64,000 bases of DNA from Caballeronia turbans (GTDB lineage Bacteria; Pseudomonadota; Gammaproteobacteria; Burkholderiales; Burkholderiaceae): contig FCOD02000004.1 in NCBI GenBank assembly GCA_001544655.2, positions 310,001-374,000 of the forward strand. The letters are read 5' to 3'. Both the position numbers and the translations under genes were made by a program. Shown here piece after piece: positions 16,414-24,456 of the stretch. The stretch's first letter is position 1. Each line of letters starts with the position of its first letter. The notes under the pieces are model-generated. The model saw only the letters and a program-made list of their open reading frames with translations, did no database searches and was not told where the DNA came from.

Positions 16414-16972
16414 ATGAAAACGGAAAGCGCCGCCGATATCGTCGCGCCCACCTCCGTCGCGGCGCTCGCCACCACGCTCGATTACGATGCCGCGCCGAAC
16501 GAAGGCGACGCGCTTGCGCCCTTGTGGCACTGGATTTTCTTCAGGCCGATCGTGAGGCAATCGCTCATCGCCGAGGACGGGCATCCAAGGAAAGGCAGCT
16601 TCCTGCCGGAACTCGGCCTGCCGCGCCGCATGTGGGCCGGCGGGCGTTTGCGCTTTCCCGCGCCGGTGATCGTCGGTGAACGCATCACGCGCGAATCGAG
16701 CATCTTCGATGTCAGCGAAAAGCAAGGCCGCACGGGCAAGCTCGGTTTCGTGACGGTCGGCCATCGCATTTGCTGTGGCGATGTCACCGCGATCGAAGAA
16801 GAGCACGACATCGTGTATCGCGAGCCGGCCGCGCCCGGCGCGCCTGCACCGGCCCCGACCGCCGCGCCCCGCGACGCGCGATGGCAGCGCGACATCGTGC
16901 CCGACGAAGCGCTGCTGCTGCGCTATTCGGCGCTGACCTTCAACGCGCATCGCATTCACTACGACAAGCCGA
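16414..16972 (+). pseudogene. Truncated FAS1-like / MaoC-family dehydratase (itaconyl- or mesaconyl-CoA hydratase type)
   Basis: The first 185 codons match an HTD2-like hydratase: HWIFFRPIVRQSLIAEDGHP, GLPRRMWAGGRLRFPAPVIV, SSIFDVSEKQGRTGKLGFV and RYSALTFNAHRIHYDKP. The last motif carries the catalytic histidine region of the hot-dog fold and is normally followed by about 80 more residues. Here the sequence breaks right after YDKP and continues as antisense of a sigma-factor gene. GGAGACGACACC precedes the ATG, so the fragment might still be expressed. Confidence 0.75.
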
Positions 16973-17338
16973 TAGTACGCTCGCGACGATTCGATCGCAC
17001 TGCGCGCCGCCGAAGTCGAACACGTCGCGTTCGGCGAGATCGAATGCCTGCGCCAGCGCTTCACGCAACATGCTGCGCGCGCGAAAATGCCGGCTGCGCA
17101 CCGTCGCCTCGGGAATGTTCAGCCACTGCGCGGTCTCCTCGACGCTCATCTCCTCGATCGAACGCAACACGAACACGATGCGAAATAGCTCCGGCAATTC
17201 GTCGAGCTTGCGTTCGAGCAGCGCCCGAACTTGGGAACGCGCGAGTGCGTCATCGGGCGCGGGGTCATCGTGCGTAGTCGTCGCTTCGACCTGTTCCGCT
17301 TGGATGTCACGTCGGAAACCCGCGTTCCCGGCTTCCGG
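16973..17338 (-). pseudogene. C-terminal half of an ECF-type sigma factor (truncated)
   Basis: The minus-strand frame contains the region-4 helix-turn-helix of a sigma-70-family ECF factor: RALLERKLDELPELFRIVFV, then LRSIEEMSVEETAQWLNIPE and ATVRSRHFRARSMLREALA, ending near CDRIVASVL. No region 2 is present; the frame upstream (to about 17338) encodes only the acidic linker. The 3' end meets the truncated hydratase tail-to-tail at about 16972. This is a deletion scar, not a working sigma factor. Confidence 0.75.
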
Positions 17339-17347
17339 ACGATGCGT

Positions 17348-18079
17348 TCAGCCTTGCGAGCGCTTGAGCCGCATCGACACGGAAAAGCGCTCCGCCGGGT
17401 GCACCGTCACCGACACTTCGAACGTCGCGCCGCTCGCATCGAGATAGCGGCGCACGATTTCGAGGGCAGCCGTTCCCGCCTCCACGCGCAGGCGCCGCGC
17501 CATTTCCGCCGGCACGTTGATGGCGCGCACGTCCTGCTGAATCTCGTCGATGCAGCGCCCATAGCGCGCTTCGATCAGCGAGCTGATGAGCGTGTCCGGA
17601 TTCTGCTTCGCGGCTTCGGCCACATCCTCGTATGCCGGATCGATATACACGTCCGTCCATCCGAGGGGCGAGCTGTCCTTGTCGCCGTCGATACGCAAGC
17701 TCGACACCCGCAGCCACGGCGTGCCCTGCGCGCAGCGCAAAGTCTTTGCGAGCCGTGCCGATGCCTCGATGTGCTGCGTCGATTGCACGAGACGCAAGTG
17801 CTCCGAGCCGAACTGCACCAGATCGTCGACGGACGCGAGTGACGGGCGGAAGTCATTGCGCGGCTGCATCGACTCGACACGCGTGCCCGCATTCTTGCGC
17901 CGCGACACGAGGCCCAGTTGCTGCAGCTCGTGCAACGCGGCGCGCACCGTATGCCGGCTCGTCTGATAGTGGTCGCGAAGTTCCAGCTCGGTCGGCAGAT
18001 AGGAGCCCACGGGAAAGCGGCCCGACGTGATTCCTTCGGTCAGCTCGCGCGCGATATCGGCGAAATGCGGTCTGTTCAT
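17348..18079 (-). CDS. GntR-family regulator with UTRA effector domain
   Basis: 243 residues. Residues about 5-70 are a winged helix-turn-helix of the GntR type (RFPVGSYLPTELELRDHYQT then SRHTVRAALHELQQLGLVSR); residues about 95-238 match the UTRA ligand domain of the HutC subfamily (GTPWLRVSSLRI, the VYIDPAYEDVAEAAK region, ALEIVRRYLDASGATFEVSV). It diverges from the lyase-symporter operon, and two palindromes lie between the genes; autoregulation and repression of the operon are the likely mode, relieved by the imported substrate. Confidence 0.92.
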   Translation of the reverse strand: MNRPHFADIARELTEGITSGRFPVGSYLPTELELRDHYQTSRHTVRAALHELQQLGLVSRRKNAGTRVESMQPRNDFRPSLASVDDLVQFGSEHLRLVQSTQHIEASARLAKTLRCAQGTPWLRVSSLRIDGDKDSSPLGWTDVYIDPAYEDVAEAAKQNPDTLISSLIEARYGRCIDEIQQDVRAINVPAEMARRLRVEAGTAALEIVRRYLDASGATFEVSVTVHPAERFSVSMRLKRSQG

Positions 18080-18129
18080 GCTGTGATGGCGATGTTTTCG
18101 GGTGGTCAGGGTAAATCATAGCTTGATCG

Positions 18130-18145
18130 ATATGTTCGAACATAT
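18130..18145. promoter_or_regulatory. Perfect 16-bp palindrome, predicted GntR operator 1
   Basis: ATATGTTCGAACATAT is a perfect palindrome centred 51 bp upstream of the GntR start and about 75 bp upstream of the lyase start. With the second copy it forms a pair with centres 24 bp apart. Confidence 0.75.
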
Positions 18146-18153
18146 TAATCTGC

Positions 18154-18169
18154 ATATGTCCGGACATAT
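18154..18169. promoter_or_regulatory. Perfect 16-bp palindrome, predicted GntR operator 2
   Basis: ATATGTCCGGACATAT is also a perfect palindrome and differs from operator 1 only in the central TTCGAA/TCCGGA. The shared element ATATGT-N4-ACATAT is therefore the likely recognition sequence of the adjacent GntR regulator. Confidence 0.75.
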
Positions 18170-18212
18170 TGCATGTCCTGCCCCGTTTATTTCGTTTGAA
18201 CATGAGGTCACG

Positions 18213-19583
18213 ATGACAATTTCCGTTTCTCCCCTCGCCAGCACCGTGTTCGATTCCGTGCTGTTTCGCGACGCCTTCGGCACCGCGAAGATGCGTGCGC
18301 TGTTCTCGGATCACGCGCTGGTGCAGCGTTATATCGACGTCGAAGTGGCGCTCGCAAAGGCCGAGGCGCGCACGGGCGTGATCCCGGCGGAGGCCGCCGA
18401 AGTGATTGCGCGCGAATCGACGATCGAGCGCATCGACTTCGATCACATGCGCGAGGAGACGGACATCGTCGGCTATCCGATCCTGCCGCTCGTGCATCAG
18501 ATGGTCGCCATGTGCGGCGACGCCGGACGTTATGTTCATTGGGGCGCGACGACGCAGGACATCATGGATACCGCTGTCGCGCTGCAAGTGCGCGATGCGC
18601 TCGAATCCATCGAGGGCGACATTCGCGAATTGCGCGCGATTCTCGCGGACCTCGCGAAGAAGTATCGCGATACGCCGATGGCCGGCCGCACGCATTTGCA
18701 GCAGGCGCTGCCCGTCACGTTCGGCTACAAGGTCGCGATCTGGCTCGCAATGTTCGATCGACATCAGGAACGCGTCGCGCAGATGCGTCAGCGCGTGGCC
18801 GTCGTCCAATTCGCGGGCGCGGCGGGCACGCTGGCATCGCTCGCAGACAACGGCTTCGCGGTGCAGAAGGCGCTCGCCGATGAGCTGAAGCTCGGCGTGC
18901 CCGCGACGACCTGGCATGTCGCGCGCGATGGATTCGCCGAGGCCGTCAACCTGCTCGCGCTCGTCACCGGATCGCTCGGCAAGATCGCGATGGACATCAT
19001 GATCATGGCGTCGACGGAATTCGGGGAAGTGTACGAGCCCTTCGTCAAGGGACGCGGCGCGAGCAGCACCATGCCGCAAAAGCGTAATCCGATTTCGAGC
19101 GAACTCATGCTTGCCGCGGCGAAAGCGGTGCGACAACACGCAGGGCTCATGGTCGACGCGATGATCCAGGACTTCGAGCGCGCCACCGGGCCGTGGCATG
19201 CGGAATGGATCGCGATTCCCGAGAGCTTCATTCTCACGTCGGGCGCGTTGCATCAGGCGAAGTTCGCGCTAGGCGGCCTGATCGTCGATGAAGCGCGCAT
19301 GAAGCATAACCTCGGCATCAGCCGCGGCCTGATCGTGGCGGAAGCGGTGATGATGGGCATGGCGCCTTACACGGGACGCCAGCAGGCGCACGACATCGTG
19401 TACGACGCATGCCGCACGGTGAACGAACGAGGCGGCACGCTCGCGGAAGCGCTCGCTGCATTGCCCGAGGTGACGAAGCACTTCGACCGCGCCGCGATCG
19501 ATCGCATGACCGATCCCGCGAACTATCTCGGTCTCGCGCCGCAAATGGTGGATCGGGCCATTGCGCTGTCGAGAGACATCTGA
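18213..19583 (+). CDS. Fumarase/aspartase-superfamily lyase (PcaB / adenylosuccinate-lyase-like)
   Basis: 456 residues. The signature loop SSTMPQKRNP (the superfamily GSSxMPxKxNP with the catalytic serine) is present, as are HWGATTQDIMDTA (TTQD of the substrate pocket) and GRTHLQQALPVTFGYKVAIW. Closest families are 3-carboxy-cis,cis-muconate cycloisomerase and adenylosuccinate lyase, but no other protocatechuate genes are nearby. With a dicarboxylate symporter downstream and a GntR/UTRA regulator upstream, it may cleave an imported substituted succinate or aspartate to fumarate. The start at 18213 is preceded by GAGG. Confidence 0.85.
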   Translation: MTISVSPLASTVFDSVLFRDAFGTAKMRALFSDHALVQRYIDVEVALAKAEARTGVIPAEAAEVIARESTIERIDFDHMREETDIVGYPILPLVHQMVAMCGDAGRYVHWGATTQDIMDTAVALQVRDALESIEGDIRELRAILADLAKKYRDTPMAGRTHLQQALPVTFGYKVAIWLAMFDRHQERVAQMRQRVAVVQFAGAAGTLASLADNGFAVQKALADELKLGVPATTWHVARDGFAEAVNLLALVTGSLGKIAMDIMIMASTEFGEVYEPFVKGRGASSTMPQKRNPISSELMLAAAKAVRQHAGLMVDAMIQDFERATGPWHAEWIAIPESFILTSGALHQAKFALGGLIVDEARMKHNLGISRGLIVAEAVMMGMAPYTGRQQAHDIVYDACRTVNERGGTLAEALAALPEVTKHFDRAAIDRMTDPANYLGLAPQMVDRAIALSRDI

Positions 19584-19610
19584 TTACCGAAGGTCATGGA
19601 GGAGCATGCG

Positions 19611-21023
19611 ATGCAAAACGAACACGCCTCACACGACGACACGACCGTCGCACCGCCGAAGAAGCTGCCGTGGTATCGCAAGCTCGGCATGCAAGTGCTT
19701 TTATCGCTCGTGATCGGCATTGCGGTCGGTCTCGTCTTTCCGAAGTTCGGCGCGCAACTGAAGGTGCTCGGCGATATCTTTCTCGCGCTCATCAAGGCCG
19801 GCGTCGCGCCGCTCGTGTTTCTCACGATCGTGCACGGCATCGCTTCGGCGGGCGATGTGAAGAGCGCGGGGCGCGTCGGCTGGAGATCGATCGTCTACTT
19901 CGAAGTCGTGTCGACTATCGCGCTCGCGGTCGGCCTGCTCGCGGGCAATCTGCTGCAAACGGGCAAGGCGATGACATCCGTCACGGTCGGCGCCGTGCCT
20001 GTGACAGCCGCCAAGGCCGCGCCACAAGGCTTCACCGAGTTCGTGATGCATGTCGTGCCGGACAACTTCATCGGCGCGTTCGCGAAAGGCGAGCTGCTGC
20101 AAGTGGTCGTGCTCGCCGTGATGGTCGGTATCGGCATTCTCGCCATTCCCGAGCGCCGCCGCATGCGCATCAACGAAGGGCTGGATCTCGTTTCCGAAGT
20201 GCTGTTCTCATTCATCAACCTCGTGATGAAGCTCGCGCCGCTCGGCACGTTCGGCGCCGTCGCGTACTCGGTGGGCAGCAACGGCACGGCCGTGCTGGTC
20301 GCGCTCGCACAACTCGTTCTGAGCTTCTATGCGGTGGTGGTGCTGTTCATCGTCGTGGTCATGGGCATCATCGCCAGGCTCGCGGGCTTTAGCCTCTGGC
20401 GCTTCCTGCGCTATATCAAGGACGAGATCTTCATCGTGCTCGGCACGGCTTCTTCGGAAAGCGCATTGCCGCGTCTTCTGATCAAGCTCGAACGGCTCGG
20501 CTGCGCGAAGCAGACCGTCGGGCTCGTGCTGCCGACTGGCTATGCGTTCAATCTCGACGGCACGTCGATCTTCATGTCGATGGGTGTGATGTTCATCGCG
20601 CATGCATATGGCGTGCCGATCACGCTCGAGCATCAGATCGGCATTCTGTTGCTGATGCTGCTGACGTCTAAGGGCGCGGCCACGGTCTCGGGCGGATCGT
20701 TCGTGGTGTTCGCCGCGACCCTCACGTCGACGGGCATCCTTCCCGTCGAAGGTCTCGCGCTGATCTTCGGCGTATACCGCTTCATGTCGATGGCGATCGC
20801 GACATGCAACACCATCGGCAACAGCCTTGCGACGGTCGTGATCGCGAAATGGTCACGCACGTTCGATGCCGCCATCAGCGAACGGCATCTCTATCCCGAG
20901 CGTTATCCGGAGATCGCGGAAGCGGACCAGCGGCTCGCGGACGGCAACCTTCTTCCGGAAGACATGAACGACGCGAATCCCCATCCGGACGGAATCTCGC
21001 TGAGAAGCGCGGGAACGCGATAA
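19611..21023 (+). CDS. Dicarboxylate/amino acid:cation symporter (DctA/GltP family)
   Basis: 470 residues, DAACS family. Recognisable parts are the first helices (YRKLGMQVLLSLVIGIAVGL), KAGVAPLVFLTIVHGIAS, the serine-rich re-entrant loop GTASSESALPRLL, the LPTGYAFNLDGTSIFM motif that binds Na+ and substrate, and VSGGSFVVFAATL. It imports C4-dicarboxylates or acidic amino acids across the inner membrane. The start at 19611 has GGAGGA upstream; an earlier in-frame ATG (19596) lacks one. It follows the lyase by 27 bp in the same operon and is ended by a strong terminator. Confidence 0.92.
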   Translation: MQNEHASHDDTTVAPPKKLPWYRKLGMQVLLSLVIGIAVGLVFPKFGAQLKVLGDIFLALIKAGVAPLVFLTIVHGIASAGDVKSAGRVGWRSIVYFEVVSTIALAVGLLAGNLLQTGKAMTSVTVGAVPVTAAKAAPQGFTEFVMHVVPDNFIGAFAKGELLQVVVLAVMVGIGILAIPERRRMRINEGLDLVSEVLFSFINLVMKLAPLGTFGAVAYSVGSNGTAVLVALAQLVLSFYAVVVLFIVVVMGIIARLAGFSLWRFLRYIKDEIFIVLGTASSESALPRLLIKLERLGCAKQTVGLVLPTGYAFNLDGTSIFMSMGVMFIAHAYGVPITLEHQIGILLLMLLTSKGAATVSGGSFVVFAATLTSTGILPVEGLALIFGVYRFMSMAIATCNTIGNSLATVVIAKWSRTFDAAISERHLYPERYPEIAEADQRLADGNLLPEDMNDANPHPDGISLRSAGTR

Positions 21024-21046
21024 ACCCGGCACGTCGTAATTTTCGC

Positions 21047-21070
21047 AGCGCGGCAATGCCGCGCTTTTTT
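21047..21070 (+). terminator. Rho-independent terminator after the symporter gene
   Basis: The stem AGCGCGGCA/TGCCGCGCT is followed by six T residues, 24 bp after the symporter stop codon. It closes the lyase-symporter operon. Confidence 0.9.
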
Positions 21071-21136
21071 CACTTCGCTTATCATCGGAGAACCGCGCAT
21101 CGAACCCATTGGATGGCTATCCGGACCGGAGATCGC

Positions 21137-23878
21137 ATGCCACCGCTACGCGCAATCCATCTCTTGCAAACCAAAGAAGGCGCTCGCCTGCATGGCGCCG
21201 AACTCGGCCAGTGGCGACGCTGGGGACCGTATCTGAGCGAGCGTCAATGGGGCACCGTTCGCGAGGATTACAGCGAATACGGAACCGCCTGGGATTACTT
21301 TCCGCACGATCATGCGCGCAGCCGGATGTATCGCTGGGGCGAGGACGGCATCGCCGGATTCGGCAACGACCCGCTTGACTGGTGTGCGTCGCTCGCATTG
21401 TGGAACGGGCGTGACCCGATCATCAAGGAACGGCTCTTCGGCCTCACGAACGAGCAAGGCAATCATGGCGAGGATGTGAAGGAGCTGTACTTTTATCTCG
21501 ACGGCACGCCGACGCATTCGTACATGAAGATGCTGTACAAGTATCCGCACGACGCCTATCCGTATCAGCAGCTCATCGACGAGAACAGGCGGCGCGGCCC
21601 GGCGCTTCCCGAATACGAAGTGCTCGATACCGGTGTGTTCGATGGCGATCGTTACTTCGATGTCTGCGTCGAGTATGCGAAGCACACGCCCGATGACATC
21701 GTGATGCGCGTAACCATCGAGAATCGCGCGAACGAGGCCGCGACGCTGCATGTGCTGCCGCAGTTCTGGGCGCGCAACCGATGGTCGTGGTCGAGCAAGT
21801 GGGGCAAGCCTTCGCTGACGTTCGAGCAGCACGCGCGGGAAGGGGCGCGCGTCGTCGCGCACAATCCTTCGTATGGCGCGATGCTGGTTACGGCCTCGGC
21901 AGAAGCGCCCATCGAATGGCTCTTTTGCGAAAACGAAACGAACGTTCGTCGCATCTTCGGCATCGAAGGCGCGGGATCATTCAAGGACGGCTTCAACGAC
22001 TATATCGTCGAAGGCGACGAGCACGCGATCCGGCGCGACCGCGGCACGCGCAGCGCCGCGCATGCGTGTCTGCAACTCGGTCCGCATGAGCGCTCGGCGA
22101 TGTATCTGCGCTGGCGCCCGGCATCGGTTTCGAACGATCCGCCGCTCGACCTGGCGCAGCTTTTCGCGCGCCGCGAAGCGGAAGCCGACGAGTTCTACGC
22201 GACGCTGCAACACGACATCGACGATGCCGACGCGCGTCTCGTGCAGCGCCAGGCGCTCGCCGGCATGTTATGGACGAAGCAGTATTACCAGTTCGACGTC
22301 ACGCGCTGGCATGACGGCGATCCGGGCCAGCCCACGCCGCCCAGAGAACGTCGGCATGGCCGCAATGCGGACTGGCGGCACATGTGCAACGGCGACGTCG
22401 TATCCATGCCCGACAAATGGGAGTACCCATGGTACGCGTCGTGGGATCTCGCGTTTCATGCGGTCGCGTTCGCGACGATCGATCCGGACTTCGCGAAGAA
22501 GCAATTAGCGCTGCTCGTGAAAGAGCGCTACATGCATCCGAACGGGCAATTGCCCGCGTACGAATGGGCCTTCGGCGATGCGAATCCGCCCGTTCACGCA
22601 TGGGCGACATGGCGCGTGTTCGAGCTCGATCGCGAGATGACCGGCATCGGCGATCACGCGTTTCTCGAAGTGATGTTTCACAAGCTGCTGCTCAACTTCG
22701 CGTGGTGGGTCAACCGCAAGGACGCCGACGACCGCAACATTTTTCAGGGCGGTTTTCTCGGGCTCGACAACATCGGCATCTTCGACCGCTCGCAGCCGCT
22801 GCCGACGGGCGGACGCATCGATCAGGCAGACGGCACCGCATGGATGGCCTCGTATGCGCTCGACCTCATGCAGATCGGCCTCGAGCTCGCGATGACCAAC
22901 GAGTCGTATGTCGAGATCGCGGTGAAATTCTTCGAGCACTTCCTGTATATCGCGGAAGCAGTGAGTTGCGGCGAAGTCTGCAACACGGGCCTGTGGGACG
23001 GCAGCGACGAATTCTTCTATGACGTGCTGCATCTGCCAAATGGCACGCGCGTGCCGATGCGCATTCGATCCATCGTCGGGCTGATACCGCTTTTCGCGGT
23101 GCATGTGCTCGAAGAGCGCGTGTACGGCGATCTGCCGGGACTGCGCGAAAGGCTTGCGTGGTTTCTCGATCATCGGCCGAATCTCGCGAAACTCGTGTCG
23201 CGCTGGACCGAGCCCGGCAAGGGCAACACCACCCTGCTTTCGTTATTGCGCGGACATCGCATGAAAGCGCTTTTGCGGCGCACGCTCGATCCAGGCGAAT
23301 TTCTTTCCGACTATGGCGTGCGCGCATTGTCGCGCGTGCATTGCGACAAGCCTTATGTCTTCGATCACGATGGCGTGAACGTCTGCATCCGGTACGTGCC
23401 CGCGGAGTCGGATTCGCGCGTGTTCGGCGGCAATTCGAACTGGCGCGGACCGATCTGGATGCCGGTCAACTATCTACTGATCGAATCGCTCTACGAGTTT
23501 CATCGCTACTATGGGGATGAATTTCGCGTCGAGCATCCGACGGGATCGGGCAAGATGCATTCGCTGAATGAAATCGCCGACGATCTGTCGCGGCGCGTCA
23601 GCACGCTCTTCCTGAAAGATGCCGATGGCAAGCGGCCCGTGATGGCTGCATATCCGATGCTGCAAGCCGATCCGCGCTCGCAGGATCTCATTCTCTTTCA
23701 CGAGTACTTTCACGGCGACAGCGGACGCGGCGTCGGCGCTTCGCATCAGACGGGTTGGAGCGGGCTCGTCGCGCTGCTGCTGCAACCGCGTCTGATGAAG
23801 CTGTCGCACGTGGGGCCCGAAGCGCCCGTCATGACCGTGCGCCTGCATGAAGAGGCTGCGGCGGCGATGGGCCGCTAG
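21137..23878 (+). CDS. GH63 / MGH1-like glucosidase
   Basis: 913 residues. The N-terminal beta-sandwich part contains REDYSEYGTAWDYFPHD and GNDPLDWCASLALWNGRD; the C-terminal (alpha/alpha)6 barrel has MPDKWEYPWYASWDLAFH with the likely catalytic acid, ENRRRG, PIWMPVNYLLIESLYEFHRY and GASHQTGWSGLVALLL. This layout matches bacterial GH63-like glucosidases acting on alpha-glucans or glucosylglycerate-like solutes. There is no signal peptide, so it is cytoplasmic. The start at 21137 follows GGAG; an ATG at 21113 is possible. It stands alone between a terminator and a Usp gene. Confidence 0.88.
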   Translation: MPPLRAIHLLQTKEGARLHGAELGQWRRWGPYLSERQWGTVREDYSEYGTAWDYFPHDHARSRMYRWGEDGIAGFGNDPLDWCASLALWNGRDPIIKERLFGLTNEQGNHGEDVKELYFYLDGTPTHSYMKMLYKYPHDAYPYQQLIDENRRRGPALPEYEVLDTGVFDGDRYFDVCVEYAKHTPDDIVMRVTIENRANEAATLHVLPQFWARNRWSWSSKWGKPSLTFEQHAREGARVVAHNPSYGAMLVTASAEAPIEWLFCENETNVRRIFGIEGAGSFKDGFNDYIVEGDEHAIRRDRGTRSAAHACLQLGPHERSAMYLRWRPASVSNDPPLDLAQLFARREAEADEFYATLQHDIDDADARLVQRQALAGMLWTKQYYQFDVTRWHDGDPGQPTPPRERRHGRNADWRHMCNGDVVSMPDKWEYPWYASWDLAFHAVAFATIDPDFAKKQLALLVKERYMHPNGQLPAYEWAFGDANPPVHAWATWRVFELDREMTGIGDHAFLEVMFHKLLLNFAWWVNRKDADDRNIFQGGFLGLDNIGIFDRSQPLPTGGRIDQADGTAWMASYALDLMQIGLELAMTNESYVEIAVKFFEHFLYIAEAVSCGEVCNTGLWDGSDEFFYDVLHLPNGTRVPMRIRSIVGLIPLFAVHVLEERVYGDLPGLRERLAWFLDHRPNLAKLVSRWTEPGKGNTTLLSLLRGHRMKALLRRTLDPGEFLSDYGVRALSRVHCDKPYVFDHDGVNVCIRYVPAESDSRVFGGNSNWRGPIWMPVNYLLIESLYEFHRYYGDEFRVEHPTGSGKMHSLNEIADDLSRRVSTLFLKDADGKRPVMAAYPMLQADPRSQDLILFHEYFHGDSGRGVGASHQTGWSGLVALLLQPRLMKLSHVGPEAPVMTVRLHEEAAAAMGR

Positions 23879-23994
23879 CATTCATCGCGTGCGCTGAAGG
23901 GAGCCTGGGCGGATGTGATTTTCGTGCAGGCTGCCCGGGCGCTCGCCTATACTGGAATTTCCCTCATGTCCCCAGAGAACCGGAGGACGTCATC

Positions 23995-24441
23995 ATGTTC
24001 AACCATCTGCTGGTTCCCACGGACGGTTCCGCGCTATCGGAAGCGGCGGTGCGCATGGCGGTTGCGCTCGCCAAAGAGAACAACGCGCGCATTACCGGTC
24101 TTTATATGGTGCGGCCGCTTCATACGACCGTGTACAGCGCCGAGATGGCCGGAGCGAATCAGGATGAGCTTCAGGTCGCCGATCAGGCGCGCGCCCGGCT
24201 CTACCTCGATAATCTCAGGAGCATCGCGGTGCAGGCGGGCGTGGAGTGCGACACGGAAACGCCTACGGGAACGCACCCGTATGAGGCGATCCTCGATACG
24301 GCGAAGACGCGGCACTGCGATCTCATCGTCATGGCCTCACACGGTCACGGCGGCATTCGCGGGCTATTGCTCGGAAGCGAAACGCAAAAGGTGCTGACGC
24401 ATAGTCATTTGCCGATTCTGGTGGTGAGGCCGCCGGAGTGA
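23995..24441 (+). CDS. Universal stress protein (UspA family)
   Basis: 148 residues in the single-domain Usp fold. It starts MFNHLLVPTDGSALSEAAVR and has the ATP-binding signature near the C-terminus: ASHGHGGIRGLLLGSETQKV (G-x2-G-x9-G-S) followed by THSHLPILVVRP. It should bind ATP and form dimers. A strong GGAGG precedes the start. The next gene is on the other strand 15 bp away, so it is monocistronic. A second, different Usp gene lies at 62505. Confidence 0.93.
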   Translation: MFNHLLVPTDGSALSEAAVRMAVALAKENNARITGLYMVRPLHTTVYSAEMAGANQDELQVADQARARLYLDNLRSIAVQAGVECDTETPTGTHPYEAILDTAKTRHCDLIVMASHGHGGIRGLLLGSETQKVLTHSHLPILVVRPPE

Positions 24442-24456
24442 TGGCGGGTCGAAGCC

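Noticed and set aside
16940-17197. Complete 85-aa sigma-like gene starting MPELFRIVF
   Set aside because: The Met lies inside region 4 and the coding similarity continues upstream to about 17338; it is a truncated sigma factor rather than a small gene.
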